Source: Microthrix sp041394405 (GTDB taxonomy: Bacteria; Actinomycetota; Acidimicrobiia; Acidimicrobiales; Microtrichaceae). From it: a stretch of DNA of 64,000 nt. The stretch covers positions 270,899-334,898 of the forward strand of contig JAWKIF010000008.1 in the NCBI GenBank assembly GCA_041394405.1. The letters are read 5' to 3'. The translations under genes and the position numbers were made by a program. A model generated the notes under the pieces. The model searched no databases. It had not been told where the DNA came from and saw nothing but the letters and a program-made list of their open reading frames with translations. Shown here piece by piece: positions 9,481-18,023 of this stretch (position 1 is the stretch's first letter; each line of letters opens with the position of its first letter).

Positions 9481-9680
9481 GGGGCCGGCCGTAGACCCCG
9501 CCCCGACGGATCCAGCCGGGGCCGCCACCACGCTCTGTGGGGGATCCGCCGCCTTCCGAAGTGCACCACGGAGGCCGGTCGGCCCGGTAGGTTGACGAGC
9601 GCACCGGTGCTCGCGTCTGCCCAGGTTCGTGGAGCACCGTGAGCGGGCAGAGACACACATCCGAACGAGGGGACACCCTG

Positions 9681-11600
9681 ATGGCGATTGAGGGCTACCG
9701 CACCATTCCCACGCATGGGTCGGGCGAGCTGTACTCGTGGCCCGGCTGCGTTGTGTTGGTCAGCGCCAACTGGCGGGAGGGTCCGGCGTTCGCCGAACAG
9801 GTGGTGGCGACCGACCACGACGATGCTGCGACTGCGTTTCGTGGGCTGGCCGGGTGGCTGCTGGCCAACGCCGGCGACACCGAGGCCGACTTCGCTGCGG
9901 TGCTCCAGACCGGCAGCTCGTTGCTGTGCATGGCGGCGGGCCAGGCCGAGGTCATGTTGGGTGACGGCCGGAAGGTCGCCTCCGACACCTCCGGCATGTG
10001 GGCCCAGCTGGTTGTGCCGGGACGCCCCGACCGCATCGAGCTGGGCGTGAGCGCAGGAGTGGCCCCCGACCGCATCGATCTGGGTCACGGCGTGGTGGAG
10101 GCATCGGGCGCGCTCCTGGTTCCCGACGCGGCGTCCACGGGCGGGTCGTCCGACGTCGGATCGGAGGCCGTTGCCAGCGTCGACGAAGCTGCGGCCGCCC
10201 CATCCGGCGCCGCTGCAGCCGGATCGGTGCCGCCTGCGGAGGCCGCCGTGGGCGATGGACCCTCAACCTCGGCCGAACCAAGGGTCGGTGGCGTGTCGCG
10301 GCCGGGTCGGGGCAGCGGTCCCGCCACAGCCGTCGGTGCCGGCGGCGACAGCGACGACACCGAGGCCGCGGAGCGGTCCGGGGATGGTTCCGGCGGGAGC
10401 ACCGGCGCAGCCGGATTCGAGCCGCATCGTGCGGCCGCCGATGAGGTGGCCGCACCGGACGACGGACCGATCGAGGAGACCCTCGATCGGCGCGATGAGG
10501 TGGGCCGTGCCAGCGCAGGAGACCCCCGCGGTTCCCCCGATGGGCAGGGCGGGCACGAATTGCCCTTCGACGATGAGCACGACGGGGGTCCTCCCACCGA
10601 TGCCGACGGCCTGATTGGCATCGTCAGCGAGGAGCCGGAGCCTTCGGGCGCCTCCGGCTCCGACACCGACGCCGCTGCCCGACCCGCCGGTGACGTGGGG
10701 GCTGCGTCCGGCGCGGAAGCCACACCCGAGCCCACCGGCGAGCACCGCACGGCCTCGTCGTTCGAGGAGGACCAGGAACCGGATCGCCACGACAGCGGCT
10801 CGGCGGCCGACGAAGCCCGGCCGCCCGGGAAGGGCGAGGCCACGGGGCTGGTGCCCATCGTGACCACCCCCGAAGTCAGCGGCGCATCACCCTTCGAACC
10901 CGCCGCCGGCCGGCAGCCCGCGGCCGCTCCCGTCGCCGGCTCCGAGCCTGCCCCGGATGAGGGGGAGTGGCCTCCGCCGCCTGCCTGGGCCACGGGGGCT
11001 GCCGACGCGGGCACCGAGGCCGACGGGGAGGCGTGGGACGACGCGTGGGACAGCGAGGCCGCGGCTGACTCGGAGGTGGGCATGGCCGACGCCGACCTGG
11101 TCACGGGCGAGGCCACCGGCAGCCATGGCGCCATGGTTCCGGAGGCGCCTCCGGCTGAAGAGGACGACGACAAGCCGGCAGGAGCGAGCGGCGGCGACGA
11201 CACCAACGAAGCGGCCTGGGCCGGCGGCTTGGACGACGACCAGTCCATTCCGCTGCTGCTCTTTGACGACGGCGTCGCGGTGGAGCTGCCGGGGGACGTG
11301 CTCATCGGCCGTCGCCCAGACCCAGGCGTTCGCGACGACCCCAGCCGGCTTCACACGCTCACCATGACGGACGATTCTCAGGCGGTGTCGCGCAACCATG
11401 TGGAGTTGCGGCGCCGGGAGGACGAGGTGTCCATCCTCGACTGCGGCTCGGCCAACGGCACCTTCGTGGAGGCAACGCCGGGAGAACTCACCAAGCTGGA
11501 CCCCGAGGCGCCGCACCTGCTGCGCGACGGCGAGCGCGTGGTGTTCGGCAAGCGCTGGTTCGAGTACCGCGCCCCGCGTGCCGGCGAGCCTGAGGCGTAG
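9681..11600 (+). CDS. Large FHA-domain protein with long disordered centre
   Basis: The C-terminal 110 residues form an FHA domain, a phosphothreonine-binding module. It has VLIGRRPD (GR strand), the SRNH loop and NGTFVE. An N-terminal domain of about 130 residues is folded-looking but not recognised. The 400 residues between them are Ala/Gly/Pro/Asp/Glu low complexity. No signal peptide or membrane helix is visible, so it is probably cytoplasmic. I chose ATG 9681 because GAGGGG sits 8 bases upstream; a GTG at 9639 would add 14 residues. The nearby kinase operon on the other strand (12964-16549) could supply the phosphorylated partner, but that link is inference. Confidence 0.8.
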   Translation: MAIEGYRTIPTHGSGELYSWPGCVVLVSANWREGPAFAEQVVATDHDDAATAFRGLAGWLLANAGDTEADFAAVLQTGSSLLCMAAGQAEVMLGDGRKVASDTSGMWAQLVVPGRPDRIELGVSAGVAPDRIDLGHGVVEASGALLVPDAASTGGSSDVGSEAVASVDEAAAAPSGAAAAGSVPPAEAAVGDGPSTSAEPRVGGVSRPGRGSGPATAVGAGGDSDDTEAAERSGDGSGGSTGAAGFEPHRAAADEVAAPDDGPIEETLDRRDEVGRASAGDPRGSPDGQGGHELPFDDEHDGGPPTDADGLIGIVSEEPEPSGASGSDTDAAARPAGDVGAASGAEATPEPTGEHRTASSFEEDQEPDRHDSGSAADEARPPGKGEATGLVPIVTTPEVSGASPFEPAAGRQPAAAPVAGSEPAPDEGEWPPPPAWATGAADAGTEADGEAWDDAWDSEAAADSEVGMADADLVTGEATGSHGAMVPEAPPAEEDDDKPAGASGGDDTNEAAWAGGLDDDQSIPLLLFDDGVAVELPGDVLIGRRPDPGVRDDPSRLHTLTMTDDSQAVSRNHVELRRREDEVSILDCGSANGTFVEATPGELTKLDPEAPHLLRDGERVVFGKRWFEYRAPRAGEPEA

Positions 11601-11795
11601 GGGCCAGCTGCCCCTCGGCTCCGGCCGACGGCGGTCCTTCGGTCTGCAAGTAGTCCCGTCCGGGTCCCGGTTCGAGTCTCGGATGCGTTTGCCGTCGCCC
11701 GCGGCGACGTGCTCGTTGGAAGCGGCCAGCTGAAGCCACGAGTTGCCAACCAACTGATCGGCGGCAAGGGAGCGGAGAGCCCTAGGGTGCGCCCG

Positions 11796-12959
11796 ATGCG
11801 CCGCACCCCGCTGTGGTTTCCCTTTGCCCTCACGGTGGTGGGCATCACGTCCAACGCGCTCATCACCCCGGCGTTGCCCAACGTGCTCGCCACCTTCCAC
11901 GCAGCGAGGTCGTCCTCCGGCCTGATCGTTGCCGCCGGTTCGGTGGCCGGCATCGTGATCGCCCCCGTGGTGGGCGTCCTGGCGGACCGTATTGGGCGTC
12001 GACCGGTGATCGTCGGGTGCCTGAGCATCTTCGGGGTGTGCGGGGCCCTGGTTGCCGCTGCCCCAACCCTGCCGCTCTTTTTGGTGGCCAGGTTCTTCCA
12101 AGGGGTGGGTTCGGCGGGGCTGATCAACCTGGCGGTGGTGCTGATCGGGGATGCAACCTCCGGGCCGCAACGCACCAAGTTGATCGGCCGCAACTCGGCC
12201 ATGCTCACCACCGGGCTGGCCATCATCCCGCTGGTTTCCGGCGGGCTGACCGAGCTCTTCGACTGGCGGGTCACGTTCTCGCTGTACACCGTGGCTCTGC
12301 CCCTGGCCGTCGTCGGGTGGGTGGTGGTGGCGCCGTCGGCCACCACCCGATCCGAAACGGTGGGCGACCAACTCCGAGGCGCCGCCCTCGCCGTCCGGCA
12401 CCCGGTGAACCTGGCGTCGCTCGTGGCCGCCTGCCTGGTGTTTGTGGCCATCTTTGGGCTGTTCCTGACCGTGCTGCCGCTGCACCTGGCGGCCCAGTTC
12501 GGGCTGAATGCGGCCCAGCGCGGGGCGGTGCTGGCGGTGCCGGCCGTTTCGTCCACGCTGGTGGCGTTCAACCTGGGCCGCATCCGGGCAGTGGTTCCCG
12601 CCCGCGGGTTGCTCATGGCCGCCGGCGTGCTGTTCGCCATGGCGTTCCCCACCATGGGGCTACCGGGAGTGCTGGCGCTGGTGCTGGCGGCGGCGCTGAT
12701 CTACGGCGCGGGGGAGGGGCTCGTGGTTCCCACCCTCCAGGAGGTCACCGTCACCAACACGCCCGACGAACACCGCGCCGCGGCGCTCGCCGCCTGGACG
12801 TCGGCCAGCCGCTTCGGCCAGACCATCGGCCCGCTCATCGCCGGCGGGTTGTTGAAGGTCACCAGCACGTCGGTGGTGTTGGTGGGCGGAAGCGTTCTGG
12901 GCGGGGCCATCCTGGCGCTGGCCGCGCTTGGCCCCATCGGTCGGACGAAGAGCGAGTGA
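11796..12959 (+). CDS. MFS transporter, drug-efflux-like
   Basis: A twelve-helix major facilitator of 387 residues. The motif A loop between helices 2 and 3 reads GVLADRIGRRPVIV, and an antiporter motif C-like Gly/Pro-rich segment lies in helix 5 (LTTGLAIIPLVSGGLTELFDWR). This is the drug:H+ antiporter style, and the substrate cannot be told. The frame extends upstream to 11709, but that part is charged and unlike an MFS start. ATG 11796 lies 7 bases after TAGGGT (11783-11788), suggesting a leaderless transcript. It converges on the kinase gene with 4 bases between stops. Confidence 0.85.
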   Translation: MRRTPLWFPFALTVVGITSNALITPALPNVLATFHAARSSSGLIVAAGSVAGIVIAPVVGVLADRIGRRPVIVGCLSIFGVCGALVAAAPTLPLFLVARFFQGVGSAGLINLAVVLIGDATSGPQRTKLIGRNSAMLTTGLAIIPLVSGGLTELFDWRVTFSLYTVALPLAVVGWVVVAPSATTRSETVGDQLRGAALAVRHPVNLASLVAACLVFVAIFGLFLTVLPLHLAAQFGLNAAQRGAVLAVPAVSSTLVAFNLGRIRAVVPARGLLMAAGVLFAMAFPTMGLPGVLALVLAAALIYGAGEGLVVPTLQEVTVTNTPDEHRAAALAAWTSASRFGQTIGPLIAGGLLKVTSTSVVLVGGSVLGGAILALAALGPIGRTKSE

Positions 12960-12963
12960 GCAG

Positions 12964-15138
12964 CTAGTCCCAACACCGTGAGGGCGACACGGTCGGCGGT
13001 TGGTGGACCGACACCACCCGAACACACGACGTCATGCCGCGGGCGGCCGGCAGCGCAAGGGAGCTGTGCCGGCCGCTGATCACCTGCGGCGAACCGGCGA
13101 GCGTCCCGTCGGCTCCGACCACGCCCGAGGCGGACGGCGCTGCATCCACGAGGCCCCCGGTGGCGGCGAAATCGTCGCGCCGAACCAGCCAGTCCCGACC
13201 GTCGGGTTCGCCGCTGAGGGTGAGGAGGGCCGAGCCATCCGGACCCACGCTCAGGCTGAAGTCGCCGGGCGCTTCGGCACCAAGCGGATCGGGCGGCCCC
13301 AGTGCCAGGGCGGCCTCCATGGCAGCGGATGCCACCGGGTCGAGTGGCCCCTCGGTCGTTCGGTGCGTCTGGGCCGGCGCAGAGCCGCCGCTGTCGCCGG
13401 CCAGACCAACGCCGCCCAGCGCCCCCAGGGTCACACCCACCGCAACCACGACGATCGCGGCTGCAGCTCCCCGGGCCGGCGCCCGCCGGGTCCTCCCAGA
13501 ACGTCTCGATGCGCCCGTGCGCCGTCCCGGCTGCGCCGCCGGGGAGGCTCGGGTGCCGCCGTCCCGGAGCGCCGCCCGAATGGTGGCGGCGGCGACGACG
13601 GCACCTCCCGGCGGGCGGGCGGAAGGATCGGGAGCCAGCGCAGCCTGCACCCACTCCGCGACCTCGGGAAGGGCGCCGAGCACCGCCGAGGGAGCCTCAC
13701 GCTCTCCGGCCAGGCGGCGAGCCACCAGGGCGTCGGTGCCGTCGCCGCGCTCCAACGGCGGCCGACATTCGGCGAGGTGAAAGAGGGTGGCGGCCAACGC
13801 AGCAACGTCCACGCCCGGATGAAGGGCCTCACCGGCGAGCTGCTCCGGAGGGGCGTGCCGGGGGGAGCACTCGGGAGCTGCCGCCGAGCCGGCAGGCCGG
13901 GTGACCGAGAAGTCGGCCAACCGCACCGCACCCCACCGGTCGACCAGCAGGTTCTGGGGCTTGACGTCGCCGTGGACCAGACCTTGGGCGTGGAGCATGC
14001 CCAGCGCGTCGGCCACGTGTGCCCCCAGCTGTGCCACCTGAGCGGCGCTTCGAGCGATGTCGGTGCGCAGCGGCCCGCCGGCGCACCAGCCGAGCACCAA
14101 CGCCGGGTGAGCCCCGGTCTGCTGCCCGTAGCAGGTGACAGCGGCGCGGTGTCCGTCGAGGGCGGCCAGTGCGCCGATCTCCCGGGCCATGGCACGGGGC
14201 ACGCCGGTTTCGGACGACTGCCGGAAGAGCTTCACCACCACATCTCGGCTCAGCAGCGGATCGTGAGCCCGCCAGAGTTCGCCGTGACCCCCCACGGCCA
14301 GGCGTTCCTGGGGGACGAGCCCGAGGGGAAGGGGCGGGCAGACGGCCAGTGCCGGAGACGACGCCAGCCCCACGGTGCGATCGTCGACACCAGCCGGTGC
14401 GGAGCGTTCGGTGATCGTCCGGCCGGTGGCCAGCGAGCGGGTGGGGTGGGACGGGCCCGGCCCAAACCGTGCCAGCCCGCTCGCCAGGTGGGACGCGTCA
14501 AGCGCCGCCGCGCGCTGTCGCGTCGCCACCAGCAGCGCAGCCAGTCGTCGATTCGGGGCAGCGGCAGCCGGGGAACCCAGTGCGTCCAGCAGGGTGTCCA
14601 CCAGGTCGGCAACGTCTCGTCGCGTTGCCTCGACGCCGGGCGCGTGCTCCGGCTGGGCGTCGAACCCATCAAGGCGGCTGTGGCCCCATCGGTCCAGCCT
14701 GATGGCGGTGCCGTCGATGGCCCCGTGAACCAGCGGCGGCACGAGCGAGTGGGCCTGGGCCAGCACCTCGGCGATGCTGGATCCGACGGCGGCGACATCG
14801 GCTGCCGCGACCTCGGCACCACCGCCTGCCGCCCGCTGGGCCAGGTGGGTGGCCCAAGTCGGCCCGGCGTCCTCGAACTGCACGGTGACCGTGTCGCCGT
14901 CGCCCTCCAGCGCCTGGTGGACCGACACCACCCCGGGGTGGCAGTCGAGCCGAGCCTGCGCGCGTGCGGCTGCCAGGAGCGAGCGCTCGCCAACCCGCAG
15001 CTCCACCCCTCGGTCGCCGAGTTCCTCCCTGGCCGACCAGCGGGCCCACGATGTCGTCGCTCGGGCGGCCAGTGGCTCGGTGATGGGCCGGTGGTGGGAG
15101 CACGCTGGGGGCGAACGGCCGGGGAATACCGCAGTCAT
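12964..15138 (-). CDS. Membrane Ser/Thr protein kinase with N-terminal pseudokinase domain
   Basis: A 724-residue protein. The second domain (about 275-525) is a Hanks-type kinase. It has a Gly-rich loop AVGGHGELW, the ATP-binding Lys in VVVKLF near 303, catalytic HGDVKPQN at 389-396, and DFS instead of the usual DFG at 409-411. A single membrane helix (about 557-580) is followed by a 145-residue outer domain. The first 230 residues look like a decayed kinase: LVHGAIDGTAIRLDRWG lines up with LVHGDVKPQNLLVDRWG but lacks the catalytic Asp and Asn. ATG 15138 overlaps the upstream gene stop (ATGA), so a longer in-frame extension to 15546 is rejected. It is the last gene of a three-gene operon with an unknown protein and an FHA-like protein. 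Confidence 0.85.
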   Translation of the reverse strand: MTAVFPGRSPPACSHHRPITEPLAARATTSWARWSAREELGDRGVELRVGERSLLAAARAQARLDCHPGVVSVHQALEGDGDTVTVQFEDAGPTWATHLAQRAAGGGAEVAAADVAAVGSSIAEVLAQAHSLVPPLVHGAIDGTAIRLDRWGHSRLDGFDAQPEHAPGVEATRRDVADLVDTLLDALGSPAAAAPNRRLAALLVATRQRAAALDASHLASGLARFGPGPSHPTRSLATGRTITERSAPAGVDDRTVGLASSPALAVCPPLPLGLVPQERLAVGGHGELWRAHDPLLSRDVVVKLFRQSSETGVPRAMAREIGALAALDGHRAAVTCYGQQTGAHPALVLGWCAGGPLRTDIARSAAQVAQLGAHVADALGMLHAQGLVHGDVKPQNLLVDRWGAVRLADFSVTRPAGSAAAPECSPRHAPPEQLAGEALHPGVDVAALAATLFHLAECRPPLERGDGTDALVARRLAGEREAPSAVLGALPEVAEWVQAALAPDPSARPPGGAVVAAATIRAALRDGGTRASPAAQPGRRTGASRRSGRTRRAPARGAAAAIVVVAVGVTLGALGGVGLAGDSGGSAPAQTHRTTEGPLDPVASAAMEAALALGPPDPLGAEAPGDFSLSVGPDGSALLTLSGEPDGRDWLVRRDDFAATGGLVDAAPSASGVVGADGTLAGSPQVISGRHSSLALPAARGMTSCVRVVSVHQPPTVSPSRCWD

Positions 15139-15785
15139 CGAGGCGGTCGCCGCGTCGGGTCCAGGTCGGAGAGGGCAACTCGCAAGGCCTCGGCCGCTCG
15201 CTCGCCCCCGGCTCTGGCGCTCACCCGGCAACACGTCGGTTCGGCTTCCAGGCGCACCTCCACCATCTCCGGTCGCACCGGCGGGCGCCGGCTGACCCAC
15301 CGGGCGAGGCGCATCGGCGCCGACATCACGGGTGCGGGCAACAGGCCCTTGACCGCTGCGGTATTGGCCTCCAGGACATCCACCCCGTAGCGCCCCAGCG
15401 TGTCGACCAGCACCCGTGTCACCTCGTCGGCGGACTGTGTGGTCTCCACGGACACCGGATTGGGCCCACCCAGGTCGGCCATCCACCATTGCAGCCGGTC
15501 GGCCCGCTGGTCCCAGGCGTCCACACTGCCCGCATCGCTGGGCCATGGCAGCGCCAGGTCGCTCCGGTCCTGGCTGGGCTGCTCGTCGGTCCGATCGAGC
15601 GAGCCCGCAGGCGGCATGGGCACGAAGGTGATTTTCGGTCCGGGTGGCACGGGCCGGATGCGGCGCCTGATCGGTGGCGGGTGGCCCGCCGGCACCGCAT
15701 ACTCCGCCGCCGTCGCACGCTCCGCCGACACCGGGCGCGGCGGGGCCAACCGAGTGCGGTCCTCGTCGAGCACAGCGGGGCTCAC
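15135..15785 (-). CDS. Protein of unknown function in the kinase/FHA operon
   Basis: I do not recognise this 216-residue protein. The first 90 residues are Pro/Arg-rich and probably disordered. The rest looks like a small alpha/beta domain, with SADEVTRVLVDTLGRYGVDV and a basic Arg-rich stretch (LARWVSRRPP) near residue 160. No membrane helix or signal peptide is seen. GTG 15785 overlaps the stop of the FHA-like gene (GTGA) and its stop overlaps the kinase start (ATGA), so the three proteins are made from one transcript with tight coupling. A role as kinase substrate or adaptor is inference from position only. Confidence 0.75.
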   Translation of the reverse strand: MSPAVLDEDRTRLAPPRPVSAERATAAEYAVPAGHPPPIRRRIRPVPPGPKITFVPMPPAGSLDRTDEQPSQDRSDLALPWPSDAGSVDAWDQRADRLQWWMADLGGPNPVSVETTQSADEVTRVLVDTLGRYGVDVLEANTAAVKGLLPAPVMSAPMRLARWVSRRPPVRPEMVEVRLEAEPTCCRVSARAGGERAAEALRVALSDLDPTRRPPR

Positions 15786-16549
15786 GACGCCACCTGGTTG
15801 CAGATGGCGTCCAGGACGTCCAGGTCGGCGGGGCACACGAGCGAGTGCGTCATCACATGGTCGACGAGGTGTTGGCGCCGATCGTTGGCCGAGGTGCCGG
15901 CGGTGCCCTGCAGGCCGCGCACGCCGTGGCGGGCAAACCGGGCACACAGGTGGTCGAGCTTGCGGTTGAACTTCGAGATGCTCCATCCCAGGCGCTGGGC
16001 CACCATTCGATTTGGCGGCAAGGGCCCCGGCTCGGCCAGGGGGTCCCGCAGCTGCCGCTCCGTGAGGGCGGCCAGGATGGCACGCTGATCATCATTCAAC
16101 TCCAAGCGGCCCCACGGTCGGGTGAGGTCGGCTTCGTCGTGGGTCGGTGCGCCCGGACCGGCCTCGCCCGCGGCTGGGTCGCCCGGACACGCGCCGCGGA
16201 GCTCGTAGCGAGCCGGGCCCGCCTCGAAGCGAACAGCGAAGGTGCCCGGCCACAGCGACGTCTCCACGCCGGGCGGGAGCACGGTCATGGGTCGGCCTTC
16301 GGCCTCGATGACCGTCAAGGGGAGCCGGGTGCCATCGTTGCGCAGCCACCAGTGGCCGTCGTGATGGCTGAACGTGCCGGCCACACGATGCAGGTAGCGG
16401 TTTGACTCGTCGATGGTGAGCGCCGCATCTCGCCCAAACGCCAGTTCGTCGCCGGGCAGCAGCTGCCACTCCTCCCCGCAGAATTCCAGTTCGAACGTTG
16501 TCCGCGTCGCCCGGCCGTCCGGTCGCGTTGCTTGATTCCCGCCTGACAC
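15782..16549 (-). CDS. FHA-like protein with C-terminal winged-helix-like domain
   Basis: A 255-residue protein. Residues 18-112 resemble an FHA fold: ELAFGRDAALTIDESNRYLH keeps the G-R pair and the later His but not a canonical S-x-x-H, and WWLRNDGTRLPL replaces the NGT loop. The C-terminal half (about 150-255) contains an Asn-Arg-Met-Val-Ala-Gln-Arg-Leu-Gly-Trp-type helix-turn-helix (PPNRMVAQRLGWSISKFNRK), suggesting DNA binding. The GTG start has GAGGGGG upstream. First gene of the operon with the unknown 216-residue protein and the kinase. A kinase-responsive regulator is a reasonable reading but is not shown by sequence. Confidence 0.75.
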   Translation of the reverse strand: MSGGNQATRPDGRATRTTFELEFCGEEWQLLPGDELAFGRDAALTIDESNRYLHRVAGTFSHHDGHWWLRNDGTRLPLTVIEAEGRPMTVLPPGVETSLWPGTFAVRFEAGPARYELRGACPGDPAAGEAGPGAPTHDEADLTRPWGRLELNDDQRAILAALTERQLRDPLAEPGPLPPNRMVAQRLGWSISKFNRKLDHLCARFARHGVRGLQGTAGTSANDRRQHLVDHVMTHSLVCPADLDVLDAICNQVAS

Positions 16550-16698
16550 TGCGCCCCCTCGAGTCGGAGTGGTGAACGGGGCCCGCCAGCCCCGGGTGGT
16601 GCGTCCCCCGCACCACGTCTCACATCACAGCACAACCGACGTGCCTGGTAAACGGGTCGCGCTCCCCATGGACACCGCCGCTCTCGCCCACACACGTT

Positions 16699-17136
16699 TC
16701 ACTGTGGGGCGTCGTCACGTTCATCGGCCAGTGCGGCGATGACCGCCTCGGTCTCGGCCACCAGCGGCGCAACGGCGGGATACCCCGCGTAGGGGGCCAG
16801 GATCACCAGGGTTTCGCGCAGCTGATCGGCGGTCAGCTCGCCGCGCTTGAGCGCTGCGCGTGCCTGAACCTTCCAGGTGTCGGTCGAGGCGCGGGCCGCG
16901 ATCACCCCCATCAACAGCAGGCGCCGGTCCCTGATGGACAACGCCTCCCGCGTCCACACCTCGCTGAACAGCGTGGTGAGCATGGCGTCCATGAACGGCA
17001 TGGTGCCCTCGGGCAGGCTGACGACATCGCCGGCGTAGACCTCATCCATCATGGCGGCGCCGCGCTGATACGCCGACGGCTGGTCCGGCGCAGCCGGTTC
17101 GGTTTGGCCGGGGCCGTCGGGGGCGTCGTCGCTCAT
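16699..17136 (-). CDS. Carboxymuconolactone decarboxylase family protein
   Basis: A 145-residue all-alpha protein of the CMD/AhpD superfamily. The core is SIRDRRLLLMGVIAARAST followed by ELTADQLRETLVILAPYAGY and PLVAETEAV. The CxxC pair of AhpD peroxidases is absent, so it belongs with the decarboxylase-like members. ATG 17136 overlaps the stop of the upstream dehydrogenase (ATGA), placing it last in the P450-dehydrogenase-CMD operon. It probably acts in the same catabolic route; the actual substrate is unknown. The 149 bases downstream to the FHA-like gene hold nothing I recognise. Confidence 0.82.
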   Translation of the reverse strand: MSDDAPDGPGQTEPAAPDQPSAYQRGAAMMDEVYAGDVVSLPEGTMPFMDAMLTTLFSEVWTREALSIRDRRLLLMGVIAARASTDTWKVQARAALKRGELTADQLRETLVILAPYAGYPAVAPLVAETEAVIAALADERDDAPQ

Positions 17137-18023
17137 GGTGTCGGTGTCTCCCCAAGTGGTTCGGCCACGCCGTAGGTCGTGGCCATGGCCTCGGTCAATG
17201 CGGTCAACAGGGTGGCTCGGGCGTCATCGGGCATGAGTTCGGCTGCTAGCGAGAGGTCCTTGCGGGCGATACCCACCTGGGTGTCCAGCATGGTGCGGAG
17301 CCCTCCGGTGACGTGCTCGGGTGGGATGCTCAACAGTGCAGCGAAGCGCTCCGTCAGGGCGCCCAACATGCCGGTATGGCGCCACGCGGCGAGCAGCGCC
17401 TCGGTGTCGCCGCCCTGTCCGTCGACGAGCGAGTGAGCGGCTGCGGCGGCGGCGAATTGGCTGTAGGTCATGACGTTGACCGCTAGCTTCAGCGCAGCGC
17501 CGGAGCCGACGGGGCCCGCAGGAATCACCTTGGTGCCGTAGAGCCCCAACAGCTCCTGGGTCGCCGGCGACATCCTGTCGAATCCCCCGGCGAAGATGGC
17601 CAGCGCTCCCGCACGTGCAGCGTCGTCACCGCCGGCGACGGAGGCGTCGAACAGCGCCAGGCCGTGCTTGGCTGCGCCGGCGCGGGCTTGGGTGATCGTG
17701 TCGGGGTGCACCGTGGAGTGGATCAGTACCTCCGAGGCGTGGGGAGCGCCGGAGGTGTCCTGGGTGGCCTCAAGGAGACCGGCCGGGCCCCTGAGAACGG
17801 CCTGGACGTGCTCGGCCGCCGGCACGCACACGCTGACGATGTGGGTGCGCCTGGCCACCTCGGCGGCGGATGCGGCGCGGCGTGCCCCGAGCGCCACGGC
17901 GGCGTCCACCGCCGCTTCGTTCAGGTCGTGCACCCACACCTCGTCGAGCTGGTCGACGGCGCAGAGGCGCTCCACCATGGCCGAGCCCATCATGCCCAGC
18001 CCGATATACCCCACCCTGGTCAT
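17133..18023 (-). CDS. NAD(P)-dependent 3-hydroxyisobutyrate-dehydrogenase-like oxidoreductase
   Basis: Beta-hydroxyacid dehydrogenase family, 296 residues. The N-terminal Rossmann motif is VGYIGLGMMGSAM, and the mid segment DASVAGGDDAARAGALAIFAGG matches the substrate-binding signature. The catalytic Lys region is GSGAALKLAVNVM near 176. It oxidises a beta-hydroxyacid or reduces a semialdehyde; the exact substrate is not readable. ATG 18023 was chosen because it overlaps the P450 stop (ATGA). The in-frame extension upstream to 18071 would lie inside the P450 gene. Middle gene of the minus-strand operon. Confidence 0.88.
   Translation of the reverse strand: MTRVGYIGLGMMGSAMVERLCAVDQLDEVWVHDLNEAAVDAAVALGARRAASAAEVARRTHIVSVCVPAAEHVQAVLRGPAGLLEATQDTSGAPHASEVLIHSTVHPDTITQARAGAAKHGLALFDASVAGGDDAARAGALAIFAGGFDRMSPATQELLGLYGTKVIPAGPVGSGAALKLAVNVMTYSQFAAAAAAHSLVDGQGGDTEALLAAWRHTGMLGALTERFAALLSIPPEHVTGGLRTMLDTQVGIARKDLSLAAELMPDDARATLLTALTEAMATTYGVAEPLGETPTP

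Noticed and set aside
11640..11700. T-arm-like GGTTCGAGTCTCGG suggesting a tRNA
   Set aside because: The stem does not pair and no acceptor, D-arm or anticodon arm can be built around it.
13000..15390. 796-residue plus-strand frame opposite the kinase
   Set aside because: No domain and no start signals; the minus-strand kinase has clear catalytic motifs.
15139..15546. Upstream extension of the kinase frame (136 extra residues)
   Set aside because: It lies wholly inside the 216-residue gene, which is coupled to its neighbours by four-base overlaps; ATG 15138 gives the proper junction.
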